64,000 nucleotides of DNA from Terriglobales bacterium. GTDB taxonomy: Bacteria; Acidobacteriota; Terriglobia; Terriglobales; Acidobacteriaceae. Within the stretch, counting starts at the first letter, position 1, and the number at the start of each line of letters is the position of its first letter. Shown here one piece after another: positions 17,960 to 27,023 of the stretch. The position numbers were made by a program, and so were the translations under genes. Location: positions 36,043 to 100,042 of the forward strand of contig JAATEV010000024.1 in assembly GCA_015655585.1 (NCBI GenBank), given 5' to 3'. The notes under the pieces are model-generated. The model ran no database searches and had not been told where the DNA came from. It saw only the letters and a list, made by a program, of their open reading frames with translations.

Positions 17960-18376
17960 ATGCCGCCCAGGAAGTCCATTACGTTGACGGAGGCCGAGCT
18001 TAGGCTGATGAAGCTGCTTTGGGCTCGGGGTGAGTCGTCGGTGAGCGACCTGGTGGCGGCTATGCCGGAGGAGAATACGCTGGCGTATACGTCGGTGTTG
18101 ACGACGGTAAGGGTGCTGGAACAAAAGGGTTATGTGCGGCATCGGCAGGTGGGGCGGGCGTTTTTGTACTGCGCCTGCGTAGCGGAGCAGGAGGCGAGCC
18201 GGTCGGAGGTTCGCCATATGATGCAGCGGTTCTTCGGGAACTCGCGGGAGAGGCTACTGCTGGCGTTGCTGGGAGATGAGGAGATTACTCCGGCGGAGTT
18301 GCAGAGGCTGAAGGATGCCATTGCCGGGGCGGCGGAGGATTCTGTCCGGAACGAGGATGGTGGAGAGACGCTATGA
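17960..18376 (+). CDS. BlaI/MecI/CopY-family transcriptional repressor
   Basis: A 138-residue winged-helix repressor. It has ITLTEAELRLMKLLWARGES, VSDLVAAMPEENTLAYTSVL with the recognition helix TSVLTTVRVLEQKGYV, and a dimerisation segment after the wing. In known systems BlaI is cleaved when the BlaR1 sensor detects a beta-lactam or cell-wall damage. It overlaps the next gene by 4 bases (ATGA) and sits downstream of a matching palindromic operator. Confidence 0.94.
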   Translation: MPPRKSITLTEAELRLMKLLWARGESSVSDLVAAMPEENTLAYTSVLTTVRVLEQKGYVRHRQVGRAFLYCACVAEQEASRSEVRHMMQRFFGNSRERLLLALLGDEEITPAELQRLKDAIAGAAEDSVRNEDGGETL

Positions 18377-19704
18377 CACCGGTTCTTCTGCATTGGGCTG
18401 AGAGTGGGGCGCGTGTGGCGGCGGCTATGGCTGTCTCCGGCGTTTGGCAGGGGATTGTGCTGGCGGTGGGGGTGGCGCTGGGGCTGCGGGTGTTTCCGCG
18501 GATGACGGCGGCGGTGCGGTTTGGGGTTTGGGGCACGGTGTTTGCGTTGGTGGCGGTGTTGCCGATGGTGCATCGGTCTGTGGCGGCGGGGACGGCGGCC
18601 CATGCGGTGCATGTGGATGCCCGGTGGAGCTTTGCTGTGGCGGCGGTTTGGGTGGGGCTGTCGGCGGTGCGGGCGGTGGAGCTGGTGATGGGGGCATTGC
18701 GGCTGCGCGGGGTTTGGCGCCGGGCGGTTCCGGTGGAGGGTGGGCTGACGGAGGAGATTCTGCGGGTTGGGCGACGGGTGGCGGTGGTTTGCGTGTCGGC
18801 GGATGTGGAGACGCCCAGCGTGATTGGGTTTTTTGCGCCCCGGGTACTGATTCCGGCTTCTTTGTATGGGCGGCTGGGGGCGGCGGAGCTGGAGCAGATT
18901 GTGCTGCATGAGATGGGGCATCTGCGGCGGGGCGACGACTGGATGAACCTTTTGCAGAAGATCGGGTTGGTGGTGTTTCCGCTGAACCCGGCGCTGGCTT
19001 GGGTTGAGAAGAGACTTTGCCTGGAGCGGGAGCTGGCTTGCGATGACAGCGTGCTGCGGAGGACGAAGGCCCCGAAGGCTTATGCTACCTGCCTGACTAC
19101 GCTGGCGGAGCATCGGCTTACTCGGCGGGGACTGGCTTTGACGCTGGGGGCGTGGGCTCGGGAGCCGGAGCTTTCGCAGCGGGTTTACAGCATTCTGGGC
19201 TGGAGAGATAGGGTTCGGACTCGGCAGAGCCAGGTGGTGGCTGGGGGGATGCTTTTGGTTTTGGCGGGCGGTGCCGTGGGGTTGTCGCGGTGCCCGCAGT
19301 TGGTTTCGTTTTCGCGGGATTTGCCGGGGGTTGCGGCGGCGCAGGGGGCGGATGGGGCTGGGTATCAGCCGGTGGTTTATCGGGATGGAAGTGAGGCGGG
19401 AGGCCGCGTTACTTTGCTGAAGGCTACTTTGCCGGTGGCGGCTCCTGTGGCTTTGAAGGCTGAGGCTCCGAAGGTGGCGCGGCCTCGCTTGCGGAAGGTG
19501 GTTCGGGCGGTTGCTCCTGAGAGGAAGAGGGTTCGTGGGGAGGAGTCGCGGCGATGGGTTGTGATGACTTCGTTTGAGGAGAGCCGGGATGTTCGGGCGG
19601 TGATGACGGTTTCGCGGGAGGAGATTGTGGCTCCTGCTCGGGTTGTGTTTGCGTCGTATGCGGCTGTGCCTACAGAGGGCGGCTGGCTGATCTTTCAACT
19701 TTAA
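18373..19704 (+). CDS. BlaR1-like M56-family membrane metallopeptidase
   Basis: A 443-residue integral membrane protein of the M56 family. Several N-terminal membrane helices precede the cytoplasmic zinc-protease motif LHEMGHLRRGDD (H179, E180, H183) and the downstream ERELACDDSVL. A further hydrophobic segment (VVAGGMLLVLAGGAVGL) leads to a short C-terminal region rich in Arg and Pro. It lacks the large penicillin-binding sensor domain of canonical BlaR1, so the inducing signal is unknown. It is translationally coupled to the BlaI-like gene. Confidence 0.9.
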   Translation: MTPVLLHWAESGARVAAAMAVSGVWQGIVLAVGVALGLRVFPRMTAAVRFGVWGTVFALVAVLPMVHRSVAAGTAAHAVHVDARWSFAVAAVWVGLSAVRAVELVMGALRLRGVWRRAVPVEGGLTEEILRVGRRVAVVCVSADVETPSVIGFFAPRVLIPASLYGRLGAAELEQIVLHEMGHLRRGDDWMNLLQKIGLVVFPLNPALAWVEKRLCLERELACDDSVLRRTKAPKAYATCLTTLAEHRLTRRGLALTLGAWAREPELSQRVYSILGWRDRVRTRQSQVVAGGMLLVLAGGAVGLSRCPQLVSFSRDLPGVAAAQGADGAGYQPVVYRDGSEAGGRVTLLKATLPVAAPVALKAEAPKVARPRLRKVVRAVAPERKRVRGEESRRWVVMTSFEESRDVRAVMTVSREEIVAPARVVFASYAAVPTEGGWLIFQL

Positions 19705-19741
19705 TTTTTTCCTTACTCCAACTGTTATTTGAGGTGTAACT

Positions 19742-21319
19742 ATGCGCGTGTCAACTAATAATCTAGTAGCTAAGGCGGGACGGATTGCTGCTCCCGCAGG
19801 GACTGCGGCGGCGCTGGTGCTGGCTGGGTCGGTGTTCCTTCACTACAATGGGGTCCATGCGGCGGCGATCTCTTCGCCTTCGCCTCTGGATGACAACAGC
19901 ATCTCGTCGCTGGTGGCACTGGATAACGCGGTGGAGGCGGTCGCTTCGCGGGTATCTCCGGCGGTGGTGAATATTCAGGTTACGTCGCGTGGCTCGGCGG
20001 AGCATGATGTTGATGGAGAGCAGGATGAGAGCCAGCAGGGAGAGTTGCAGGGGCTGCCTCCGGGGTTTGCTCAGTTCTTTGGGCAGGGTGGTCAGGGCCG
20101 AGGGATGCGTGTGCAGCCTCAGCAGCCGCAGATTGAGCATGGGGTGGGCAGCGGCGTGATTATCTCGCCGGATGGCTATATCGTGACCAACAACCACGTG
20201 GTGGATGGCGCGTTGCAGATGCGGGTGATGCTGAACGACCGGCGCGTGATGACGGCGAAGCTGGTGGGTGTGGACAAGCTGACGGACCTGGCGGTCATCA
20301 AGGTGGATGCGCATGATCTGCCTAGCGTGGCGTGGGGCGACTCGGCGAAGCTGAAGCCGGGGCAGACGGTGCTGGCGTTCGGGAGCCCGTTCGGGTACTT
20401 CCGCAACTCGGTGACGCGCGGAATTGTGAGCGCGGTGAACCGGGAGAATCCTTACAAGGACGATGCGCGGAAGCCGGGTGGGTATATCCAGACGGACGCG
20501 GCGATCAATCCGGGCAACTCGGGCGGCGCGCTGGTGAATGCGCATGGCGAGCTGGTGGGGATTAATACGTTCATCATCTCGAACAGCGGATCGTTTGCGG
20601 GTGCGGGGTTTGCGATTCCTTCGCAGCTTGTGAGGGCTACGGCGGAGCAGTTGATTAAAAACGGCGTGGTGCATCATGGGTATCTTGGGGTTACGCTGAA
20701 CGACGTTACGCCAGCTAACGCCAGCTTCTTCAACCTGAAGGTGGCTACGGGGGCGATTGCGGCGCAGGTTACGCCGGGTTCTCCTGCGAGCGAGGGCGGG
20801 CTGAAGAACGGCGACGTGATCGACACGCTGAACGGCAAGAAGATGGAGAACGGCAGCGAGTTGCAGGTGGCGGTGAGCGAGATGCAGCCGGGTACGGCGA
20901 TTGAGCTGGGTGTGTTGCGGAATGGGAGTTCGGAGACCTTGCACTTGAAGGTTGGGGAGTTCCATAAGGACGCGGAGATTGCTGGCGATGATCGTTCTGC
21001 CGGGCCGCAGAAGGGCAGGCTGGGGCTGGCGGTGGCGGAGCTTACGCCGGATGTTCGGCAGCAGTTACATATTCCTTCTCAGGTGAACGGCGTGGCGGTG
21101 GAGAGTGTTCGCCCGGCCAGCCCGGCGGAGGACGCGGGGCTGGCTTCGGGGGACGTGATCCTGGAGGTAAACCGGAAGCCGGTGGGCTCGGCGCAGCAGT
21201 TTGTGGATGAGGCTCATGCGCTGCCTGCGGGGAAGGACTTGCTGTTGCTGGTTTGGTCGCAGGGAGGAGCCAGCTATCGTGTGGTGCATCCGGATTCTTC
21301 TGATAAAAGCGGGATGTAG
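19742..21319 (+). CDS. DegQ/DegP-type periplasmic serine protease with two PDZ domains
   Basis: An HtrA-family quality-control protease of 525 residues. An N-terminal hydrophobic anchor or signal (AALVLAGSVFLHYNGVHAAA) is followed by a Gln/Gly-rich loop and the trypsin-like domain. The catalytic triad is His152 (NNHVV), Asp182 (LTDLAV) and Ser260 (GNSGGAL). PDZ1 starts near HGYLGVTLNDV and PDZ2 near KGRLGLAVAEL. It lies 37 bp after the blaR1-like gene, so it may respond to the same envelope-stress signal. Dedicated terminator at 21339-21365. Confidence 0.95.
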   Translation: MRVSTNNLVAKAGRIAAPAGTAAALVLAGSVFLHYNGVHAAAISSPSPLDDNSISSLVALDNAVEAVASRVSPAVVNIQVTSRGSAEHDVDGEQDESQQGELQGLPPGFAQFFGQGGQGRGMRVQPQQPQIEHGVGSGVIISPDGYIVTNNHVVDGALQMRVMLNDRRVMTAKLVGVDKLTDLAVIKVDAHDLPSVAWGDSAKLKPGQTVLAFGSPFGYFRNSVTRGIVSAVNRENPYKDDARKPGGYIQTDAAINPGNSGGALVNAHGELVGINTFIISNSGSFAGAGFAIPSQLVRATAEQLIKNGVVHHGYLGVTLNDVTPANASFFNLKVATGAIAAQVTPGSPASEGGLKNGDVIDTLNGKKMENGSELQVAVSEMQPGTAIELGVLRNGSSETLHLKVGEFHKDAEIAGDDRSAGPQKGRLGLAVAELTPDVRQQLHIPSQVNGVAVESVRPASPAEDAGLASGDVILEVNRKPVGSAQQFVDEAHALPAGKDLLLLVWSQGGASYRVVHPDSSDKSGM

Positions 21320-21338
21320 GGTTGATGGTTGAAAGATG

Positions 21339-21365
21339 GGCCGCCTTTGGGCGGCCTGTTTTTTT
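21339..21365 (+). terminator. Intrinsic terminator after the DegQ-like gene
   Basis: GGCCGCC (21339-21345) pairs perfectly with GGCGGCC (21350-21356) around a 4-base loop, followed by TGTTTTTTT. Confidence 0.85.
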
Positions 21366-21408
21366 GTGGGTAAAGAATTTGTCCTGCCGGACGGGCCCAC
21401 TGCGCGTG

Positions 21409-21533
21409 GGGCGGGCGTTTGCACGCCTTTTTATCGCTTCGCGTGGGCCTCCCGTTGGTCGGTTGGTAAATTTTTCTGCCGACCAACGGGAGGACTGCGC
21501 GAAGCTCAACACAGCACGAAGTGCCGCCCGCCC
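21409..21533. repeat. Large nested palindromic element
   Basis: Three nested stems share one axis. GGGCGGGCG (21409-21417) pairs with 21525-21533. GCTTCGCG (21436-21443) pairs with 21498-21505. A perfect 15-bp arm, CCTCCCGTTGGTCGG (21448-21462), pairs with 21479-21493. The element fills most of the gap between the DegQ terminator and the next gene and encodes nothing recognisable. It looks like a REP/MITE-type repeat. Confidence 0.75.
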
Positions 21534-21588
21534 GGCGTTAGGGCGTTTTTATTGGGTGGAATAAGATGGCCTTCTATGTGAGGTGAGG

Positions 21589-23544
21589 ATGGTTTCGTTG
21601 GCGCAGGTTCTGGAGAGCGATGCTGGGGTGTTTCTAGAGGCTAAGACTCATGCTCGGGGGCCGGAGGGGGCTTTGCCGATTACGCCGGAGATGCTGGTGG
21701 CGGAGCCCTCGGGGAATTTGTTTGGGTGGACGCAGGACGCGGGGATGGGGTGGGAGCCTGCTCGTTTGCTGGACCCGGAGTTTCTGATCCTGAGTACGCA
21801 TGGCGGGCTGCGGGCAGCGGATGGGACACCGATTGCCCTGGGGTTTCATTCGGGTCACTGGGAGGTGGGGCTGCTGGTGGCGGAGGCGGCGCGGGAGTTT
21901 CGGCGGCTACGGGCTATGCCGTTTGCGGGGGCTTGTACTGATCCTTGTGACGGGAGGACGCAGGGGACGGAGGGGATGATGGATTCGCTGCCGTATCGGA
22001 ATGATGCGGCGATGGTGTTGCGGAGGCTGATGCGGTCGTTGCCGATGCGGCGGGGTGTGATGGGGGTGGCTACGTGTGACAAGGGACTTCCGGCGATGAT
22101 GATGGCGCTGGCGTCTTCGGGGGAGTTGCCTAGTGTGTTGGTACCGGGCGGGGTGACTTTGCTGCCGGAGGCGGGCGAGGACGCGGGGAAGGTGCAGACG
22201 ATTGGGGCTCGGTTTGCGCAGGGGCAGATCTCGCTGGAGTATGCGGCGGAGATGGGTTGCAGGGCTTGTGCGTCGCCGGGGGGAGGGTGCCAGTTTCTGG
22301 GGACGGCGGCTACGTCGCAGGTGGTGGGCGAGGCGCTGGGGTTGAGTTTGCCTCATGCGGCGCTGGCTCCTTCGGGGCAGGGGATGTGGCTGGATGCGGC
22401 GGTGAGGTCGGCGCGGGCGTTGCTGCGGATGGCGGGGATGGGGTTGGGGACGCGGGAGGTGTTGACGGACGCGGCGGTGAGGAACGCGATGGTGGTCCAT
22501 GCGGCGTTTGGCGGATCGACGAATTTGTTGCTGCATGTTCCGGCGATTGCTCATGCGGCGGGGCTGCGGAGGCCGGCGGTGGAGGATTGGGTGGCGGTGA
22601 ATCGGGCGGTGCCGCGGCTGGTGGATGCGTTGCCGAATGGGCCGCGGGGGTTTGCTACGGTGCAGGTGTTTCTGGCGGGTGGGGTGCCGGAGGTGATGCT
22701 GCATTTGCGGAGGATGGGTTTGCTGGATGTGTCGGTGAAGACGGTGACGGGGGAGACGCTGGGGGCGAATCTGGATTGGTGGGAGCAGAGCGAGAGGCGG
22801 CGGGTGTTGCGGGAGAGGCTGCGGGAGCTGGATGGGGTGGAGGCGCAGGAGGTGATTCTGGGGCCAGAGAGGGCGAAGGCTCGGGGGCTGACGGCTACGG
22901 TATGTTTTCCGGTGGGGAATCTGGCCCCGGAGGGGAGCGTGATTAAGAGCACGGCGATTGATCCTTCGCTGATGGTGGAGGGGGTGTATCGGCATGTGGG
23001 GCGGGCGCGGGTGTTTGTGACGGAGGCGGCGGCTATGGAGGCGATCAAGCGGGGTGAGGTGGGGCATGGGGACGTGATGGTGCTGATCTGCGGCGGGCCG
23101 CTGGGGGCGGGGATGCAGGAGACGTACCAGGTGACTTCGGCGTTGAAGAATCTGCCGTTTTGCAAGCATGTGGCGGTGTTGACGGATGCGAGGTTCAGCG
23201 GGGTTTCGACGGGAGCTTGCGTGGGGCATGTGTCGCCGGAGGCGTTGGCGGGCGGGCCGATTGGGAAGGTGATGGAGGGGGACTGGATTGAGATTGTGGT
23301 GGATGGTGGGGCTTTGCATGGGACGGTGAACCTGGTGGGCGAGGGGGAGGAGCGGTTCGATGCGGAGGAGGGTGCGCGGAGGCTGGCGAAGAGGGCGTTG
23401 CGGGGGGATTTGGCTCCTCATCCGGAGATGCCAGCAGATACGCGGCTTTGGGCGGCTCTGGTGCAGGCGAGCGGCGGGGTTTGGGGTGGGTGTGTGTATG
23501 ACGCGGAGGCGATTGTTTGGCGACTGGCTGGAGGGAATGGATGA
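21589..23544 (+). CDS. YjhG/YagF-type dihydroxy-acid/sugar-acid dehydratase (D-xylonate dehydratase-like)
   Basis: An IlvD/Edd-superfamily iron-sulfur dehydratase of 651 residues. Recognisable blocks shared with E. coli YjhG/YagF are [36 protein letters not shown]-like [62 protein letters not shown] and [20 protein letters not shown]. The Cys in DPCDG, ATCDKG and GGGCQ likely hold the cluster. E. coli homologues dehydrate D-xylonate to 2-keto-3-deoxy-xylonate, so a role in oxidative pentose or hexose use is likely. The ATG at 21589 has GAGG 5 bases upstream; the GTG at 21583 lacks one. Confidence 0.9.
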   Translation: MVSLAQVLESDAGVFLEAKTHARGPEGALPITPEMLVAEPSGNLFGWTQDAGMGWEPARLLDPEFLILSTHGGLRAADGTPIALGFHSGHWEVGLLVAEAAREFRRLRAMPFAGACTDPCDGRTQGTEGMMDSLPYRNDAAMVLRRLMRSLPMRRGVMGVATCDKGLPAMMMALASSGELPSVLVPGGVTLLPEAGEDAGKVQTIGARFAQGQISLEYAAEMGCRACASPGGGCQFLGTAATSQVVGEALGLSLPHAALAPSGQGMWLDAAVRSARALLRMAGMGLGTREVLTDAAVRNAMVVHAAFGGSTNLLLHVPAIAHAAGLRRPAVEDWVAVNRAVPRLVDALPNGPRGFATVQVFLAGGVPEVMLHLRRMGLLDVSVKTVTGETLGANLDWWEQSERRRVLRERLRELDGVEAQEVILGPERAKARGLTATVCFPVGNLAPEGSVIKSTAIDPSLMVEGVYRHVGRARVFVTEAAAMEAIKRGEVGHGDVMVLICGGPLGAGMQETYQVTSALKNLPFCKHVAVLTDARFSGVSTGACVGHVSPEALAGGPIGKVMEGDWIEIVVDGGALHGTVNLVGEGEERFDAEEGARRLAKRALRGDLAPHPEMPADTRLWAALVQASGGVWGGCVYDAEAIVWRLAGGNG

Positions 23545-23650
23545 AAAATTATTTTGGATGGAAGATTGGTATTTGCTTTTGAGGCTTCGTTAGCGAGAAT
23601 GTAACAACGTTGGTGATGGTCTGCCCCGGAAACTTCAAAAAAAATAAACG

Positions 23651-25357
23651 ATGAGGAAGCTGCGGATGATGGCTGGTGGCGTTGGTGCTAAGTGGCGGGT
23701 TGTGCTGGTGGGAGCGGCGATGGTGATGGGGATGACGGGCGGTGCATTCGCGCAATCGGTTCCGGCGGGGTACGACGGACTGGTGAAGCTGTTTGGGCAG
23801 TGGCGGGAGTTCGAACGGCCGGGGATGAAGAACGGCGTTCCGGACTATGGCGCGGAGGCGATGAAGAAGAAGGCCGCGGACCTGCCGGGATGGAAGAAGC
23901 GGCTGGAGGCGATTGATACGAAGGGCTGGCCGGTGGCTCAGCAGAACGACTACAGGCTGGTGAAGGCGGAGATGAATGGGCTGGATTTCGATCTTCGCGT
24001 GCTGCGGCCCTGGGCGCGAGACCCGGCGTTCTATGTGAGCATCTGGCCGACGCGGACGGACGTGCCTTCGCGGGAGGCTCCGGTGGCTTACCCGGAGATT
24101 CAGCTTTATAAGTATCACTTTCCTCTGTCGGCGGAGGCGCAGAAGGAGCTGGTGGGGACGATTGGGTTGATTCCGGGATTTTTGAACGAGGCCCGGGTGA
24201 ACCTGAAGGACAGCAATGCTCGTGACCTGTGGGTGTATGGGGTGCAGGAGTTGCAGAAGCAGTCTGTGGCGCTGGCTGGGCTGGAGGCGGGGACGCTGCG
24301 GGTGAGTACGCTGGAGGGGAGTCAGAAGGCTAGCCTGGAGGGGGCTTCGCCGGAGCTGAAGACGGCGGTGGCGAATGCTCGGAAGGCCACGGACGAGATG
24401 ATTGCGTGGGTGCAGAAGCTGGCTCCTACGAAGACGGGGCCTTCGGGGGTGGGCAAGGAGAATTACACGTGGTATCAGCAGAATGTTCACTTCCTGCCTT
24501 GGACGTGGGACGAGGAGGTGGCCCTGCTGCATCGGGAGCTGGAGCGGGCGCAGGCCTCGCTGCGGCTGGAGGAGCATAACAATCGCAACCTGCCGCAGCT
24601 TGAACCGGCGGCGGATGCGGCGACGTTCGACAAGATGGCCCATGCGCGGCTGGACAAGTTTGTGGACTTTCTGGTGAAGCAGGAGATTATTCCTGATAAG
24701 CCTTATCTGAAGGAGGCGCTGACACCGCAGATTGGACGGTTTGTGCCGGAGGAGCGGCGGGTATTCTTTACGCGGGTGACGCATCGGGAGCCGATGCTGC
24801 TGTACTCGCATGACTATCACTGGATCGACCTGGCGCGGATGCGGGATGAGCCGAATCCAAGCCCGATTCGGCGGGAAGCATCGCTCTCGAACATCTGGGA
24901 CAACCGGGCGGAGGGATTTGCTACGGCGTTTGAAGAGGTGATGATGCACGCGGGGCTTTATGATGACAATCCGCGGGCGAAGGAGCTGTTGTGGATCATG
25001 CTGGCGAACCGCGCGGCGCGTGGGCTGGCTTCGCTGTACGTGCAGGCGAATGTGTTTACGCTAGAGCAGGCGGGGCACTTTCAGGGCGAGTGGACTCCGC
25101 GGGGCTGGGCAAATGCGAAGGACTCGCTGACGGCGTTTGAGCAGTTGCTGTATCTGCGGCAGCCGGGATATGGGACCAGCTACATTACGGGCAAGCTGAT
25201 GCTGGATAAGTTGATGACGGAGTATGGGCACGCGCAGGACCTGGAGGGCAAGCCGTTTGTGCTGCGGGATTTTCTGGACCGGTTCAATAACGAGGGGATG
25301 ATTCCGGTGGCGTTGATGGAGACGGAGATGGTGCCGGAGAAGGCTCGGGAACCGTAG
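23651..25357 (+). CDS. Exported DUF885-like protein with altered metal-site motif
   Basis: A 568-residue protein with an N-terminal signal (VVLVGAAMVMGMTGGAFAQS). The C-terminal half follows the DUF885 pattern, with DNRAEGFATAFEEVMMHAGL then YDDNPRAKELLWIMLANRAAR. The family's usual HExxPGHH-like motif is replaced by SHDYHWIDLARMRDEP, so it may be inactive or use a different metal site. DUF885 members are M32-like peptidase relatives with few characterised cases. It is followed 59 bp later by an Asp-box protein. No good Shine-Dalgarno precedes the ATG. Confidence 0.72.
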   Translation: MRKLRMMAGGVGAKWRVVLVGAAMVMGMTGGAFAQSVPAGYDGLVKLFGQWREFERPGMKNGVPDYGAEAMKKKAADLPGWKKRLEAIDTKGWPVAQQNDYRLVKAEMNGLDFDLRVLRPWARDPAFYVSIWPTRTDVPSREAPVAYPEIQLYKYHFPLSAEAQKELVGTIGLIPGFLNEARVNLKDSNARDLWVYGVQELQKQSVALAGLEAGTLRVSTLEGSQKASLEGASPELKTAVANARKATDEMIAWVQKLAPTKTGPSGVGKENYTWYQQNVHFLPWTWDEEVALLHRELERAQASLRLEEHNNRNLPQLEPAADAATFDKMAHARLDKFVDFLVKQEIIPDKPYLKEALTPQIGRFVPEERRVFFTRVTHREPMLLYSHDYHWIDLARMRDEPNPSPIRREASLSNIWDNRAEGFATAFEEVMMHAGLYDDNPRAKELLWIMLANRAARGLASLYVQANVFTLEQAGHFQGEWTPRGWANAKDSLTAFEQLLYLRQPGYGTSYITGKLMLDKLMTEYGHAQDLEGKPFVLRDFLDRFNNEGMIPVALMETEMVPEKAREP

Positions 25358-25416
25358 GGCTCGGCTGGGGATGCAGTGATTTCGGGATACGTTCATTCGC
25401 TGTCAGGAGGAATTGT

Positions 25417-26871
25417 TTGACGCCGATAAGCCGGAAGCTTCCGCAGCCAAAGCGCCATTGCTCGATCTTGCGTGCCATCGAGGCCACGAGGCGCTTCCGA
25501 GGGGTGACTCTGCAAGTGCTTTTGCTTGGCGCAGTTGCTGCGGGCGCGCAGATGAAGCTGGAGTTGGCTCCGGGGGCGCGTGTCATGACGATTTCGCCGC
25601 CGGGCCAAAGCGGCGCCGAGGAGGTCATTGCCGTCAATCGCTATAACCCGAATCAGGCTGTGATGGCTTATGGCGGGACTGATGGCGGCAAGGCGGCGTA
25701 TTCGACGGACTCGGGAATTTCATGGACTTTAGTAAATCCGGCCGGTAAGGGGAAGATGGGCGGGAACAAAAGCATTACCTTCGATGATCGTGGGAATGTT
25801 TTTCTCGCGTACCAACTGATCGAGAAATTGGGGAGCCCGGGCTACTGGGGGCACAACGCCCACGGCAACGGAATCTGGGTTCGACACTCTACCGATGGCG
25901 GCAAGACGTGGGACGCCGATGCTACCCCGGTGCTGGTGTGGCCGAACGGCCAGCCTGCTCCACAACAAGAGGACATGGCTCGGATATGGGCGGATAACGA
26001 GCCAGGGAGTCCTTATCGCGGGAATCTCTACCTGGCTTGGATTGACTGGCAGATTGATAAATCGATCGTATTATTTACGCGATCGACGGACCACGGTAAG
26101 ACCTGGGCCAAACCGTGGCGCATCAGTACCCATGCGGGATTTCCGCGCGACGATACGGGAGCGATCCTGGGGATTCTGGGATCAGTGGGGCCGGATGGGA
26201 CGCAGTACGTGGTGTGGAACGATATGCTCGACACGGTGCTGGCGATCTCGCGGGACGGTGGGAAGACATTTGAGCCATCGCGACCGATCTTTCAGGTTGG
26301 GCCGCCTTACTTTAGTGGAGCGGCGTCCTCGTTTCAGGGGATTCAGCGGGTGATGGGTCTGCCGGAGATTGCGATGGATGAGCGATCGAGCACGCTGTAT
26401 GTGACGTGGAGCGACTTTCGTAACGGCGATGTGGATGTGTTTCTTTCGCGCTCGGTGGATAAGGGACAGACGTGGTCTCCGCCGCTACGGGTGAATAACG
26501 ATCCGATCCATAACGGGGCCGATCAGTTCTATCAATGGCCTGCTGTAGATCCGACTAACGGGGACGTGTATGTAGAGTTTTACGATCGGCGGGCTGATCC
26601 GGAGAATCGTAAGATCTGGATGACTTTGGCACGGTCTACCGACAGAGGAAAGACGTTCGTTAACTATGCCTGGACGACGAAGCCGTTTGTTGGACACAAT
26701 ACTTTTCTTGGGGACTATCCCTGGCTCACGGCATACGGAGGGCGGGTCTACGGGGCCTGGGCCGAAGCAGTATCCGATACGAAGGCAACGGTTCCGTGCC
26801 ACGGATGCGGGACGGTGGGTACGCCCGCCATCATTCGGATTGGTATCGCCGACTTCAACAAAATCCACTGA
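25417..26871 (+). CDS. Exported sialidase-fold (Asp-box, BNR-repeat) protein
   Basis: A 484-residue beta-propeller protein with six recognisable Asp-box motifs: STDSGISW, STDGGKTW, STDHGKTW, SRDGGKTF, SVDKGQTW and STDRGKTF. An N-terminal hydrophobic segment (LQVLLLGAVAAGAQ) suggests export. Asp-box propellers include sialidases and many non-enzymatic proteins, and I see no complete sialidase Arg triad, so the activity is unassigned. The likely start is TTG at 25417, because AGGAGG ends exactly 6 bases before it. Confidence 0.82.
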   Translation: MTPISRKLPQPKRHCSILRAIEATRRFRGVTLQVLLLGAVAAGAQMKLELAPGARVMTISPPGQSGAEEVIAVNRYNPNQAVMAYGGTDGGKAAYSTDSGISWTLVNPAGKGKMGGNKSITFDDRGNVFLAYQLIEKLGSPGYWGHNAHGNGIWVRHSTDGGKTWDADATPVLVWPNGQPAPQQEDMARIWADNEPGSPYRGNLYLAWIDWQIDKSIVLFTRSTDHGKTWAKPWRISTHAGFPRDDTGAILGILGSVGPDGTQYVVWNDMLDTVLAISRDGGKTFEPSRPIFQVGPPYFSGAASSFQGIQRVMGLPEIAMDERSSTLYVTWSDFRNGDVDVFLSRSVDKGQTWSPPLRVNNDPIHNGADQFYQWPAVDPTNGDVYVEFYDRRADPENRKIWMTLARSTDRGKTFVNYAWTTKPFVGHNTFLGDYPWLTAYGGRVYGAWAEAVSDTKATVPCHGCGTVGTPAIIRIGIADFNKIH

Positions 26872-27023
26872 TGGCAGAGAGAGGCACTTCGATCCTCTTG
26901 TCCCATTCCCCATCAGAGGTTCCTGACTGATTCTGGTGTGGTCAGGTAAAATCGCTCGTTAATGATGCGGCGGCGGGTTTTGCTGGCGTCTACGATTTTT
27001 TAGAATCTCAGCGAGGTTTCCAG

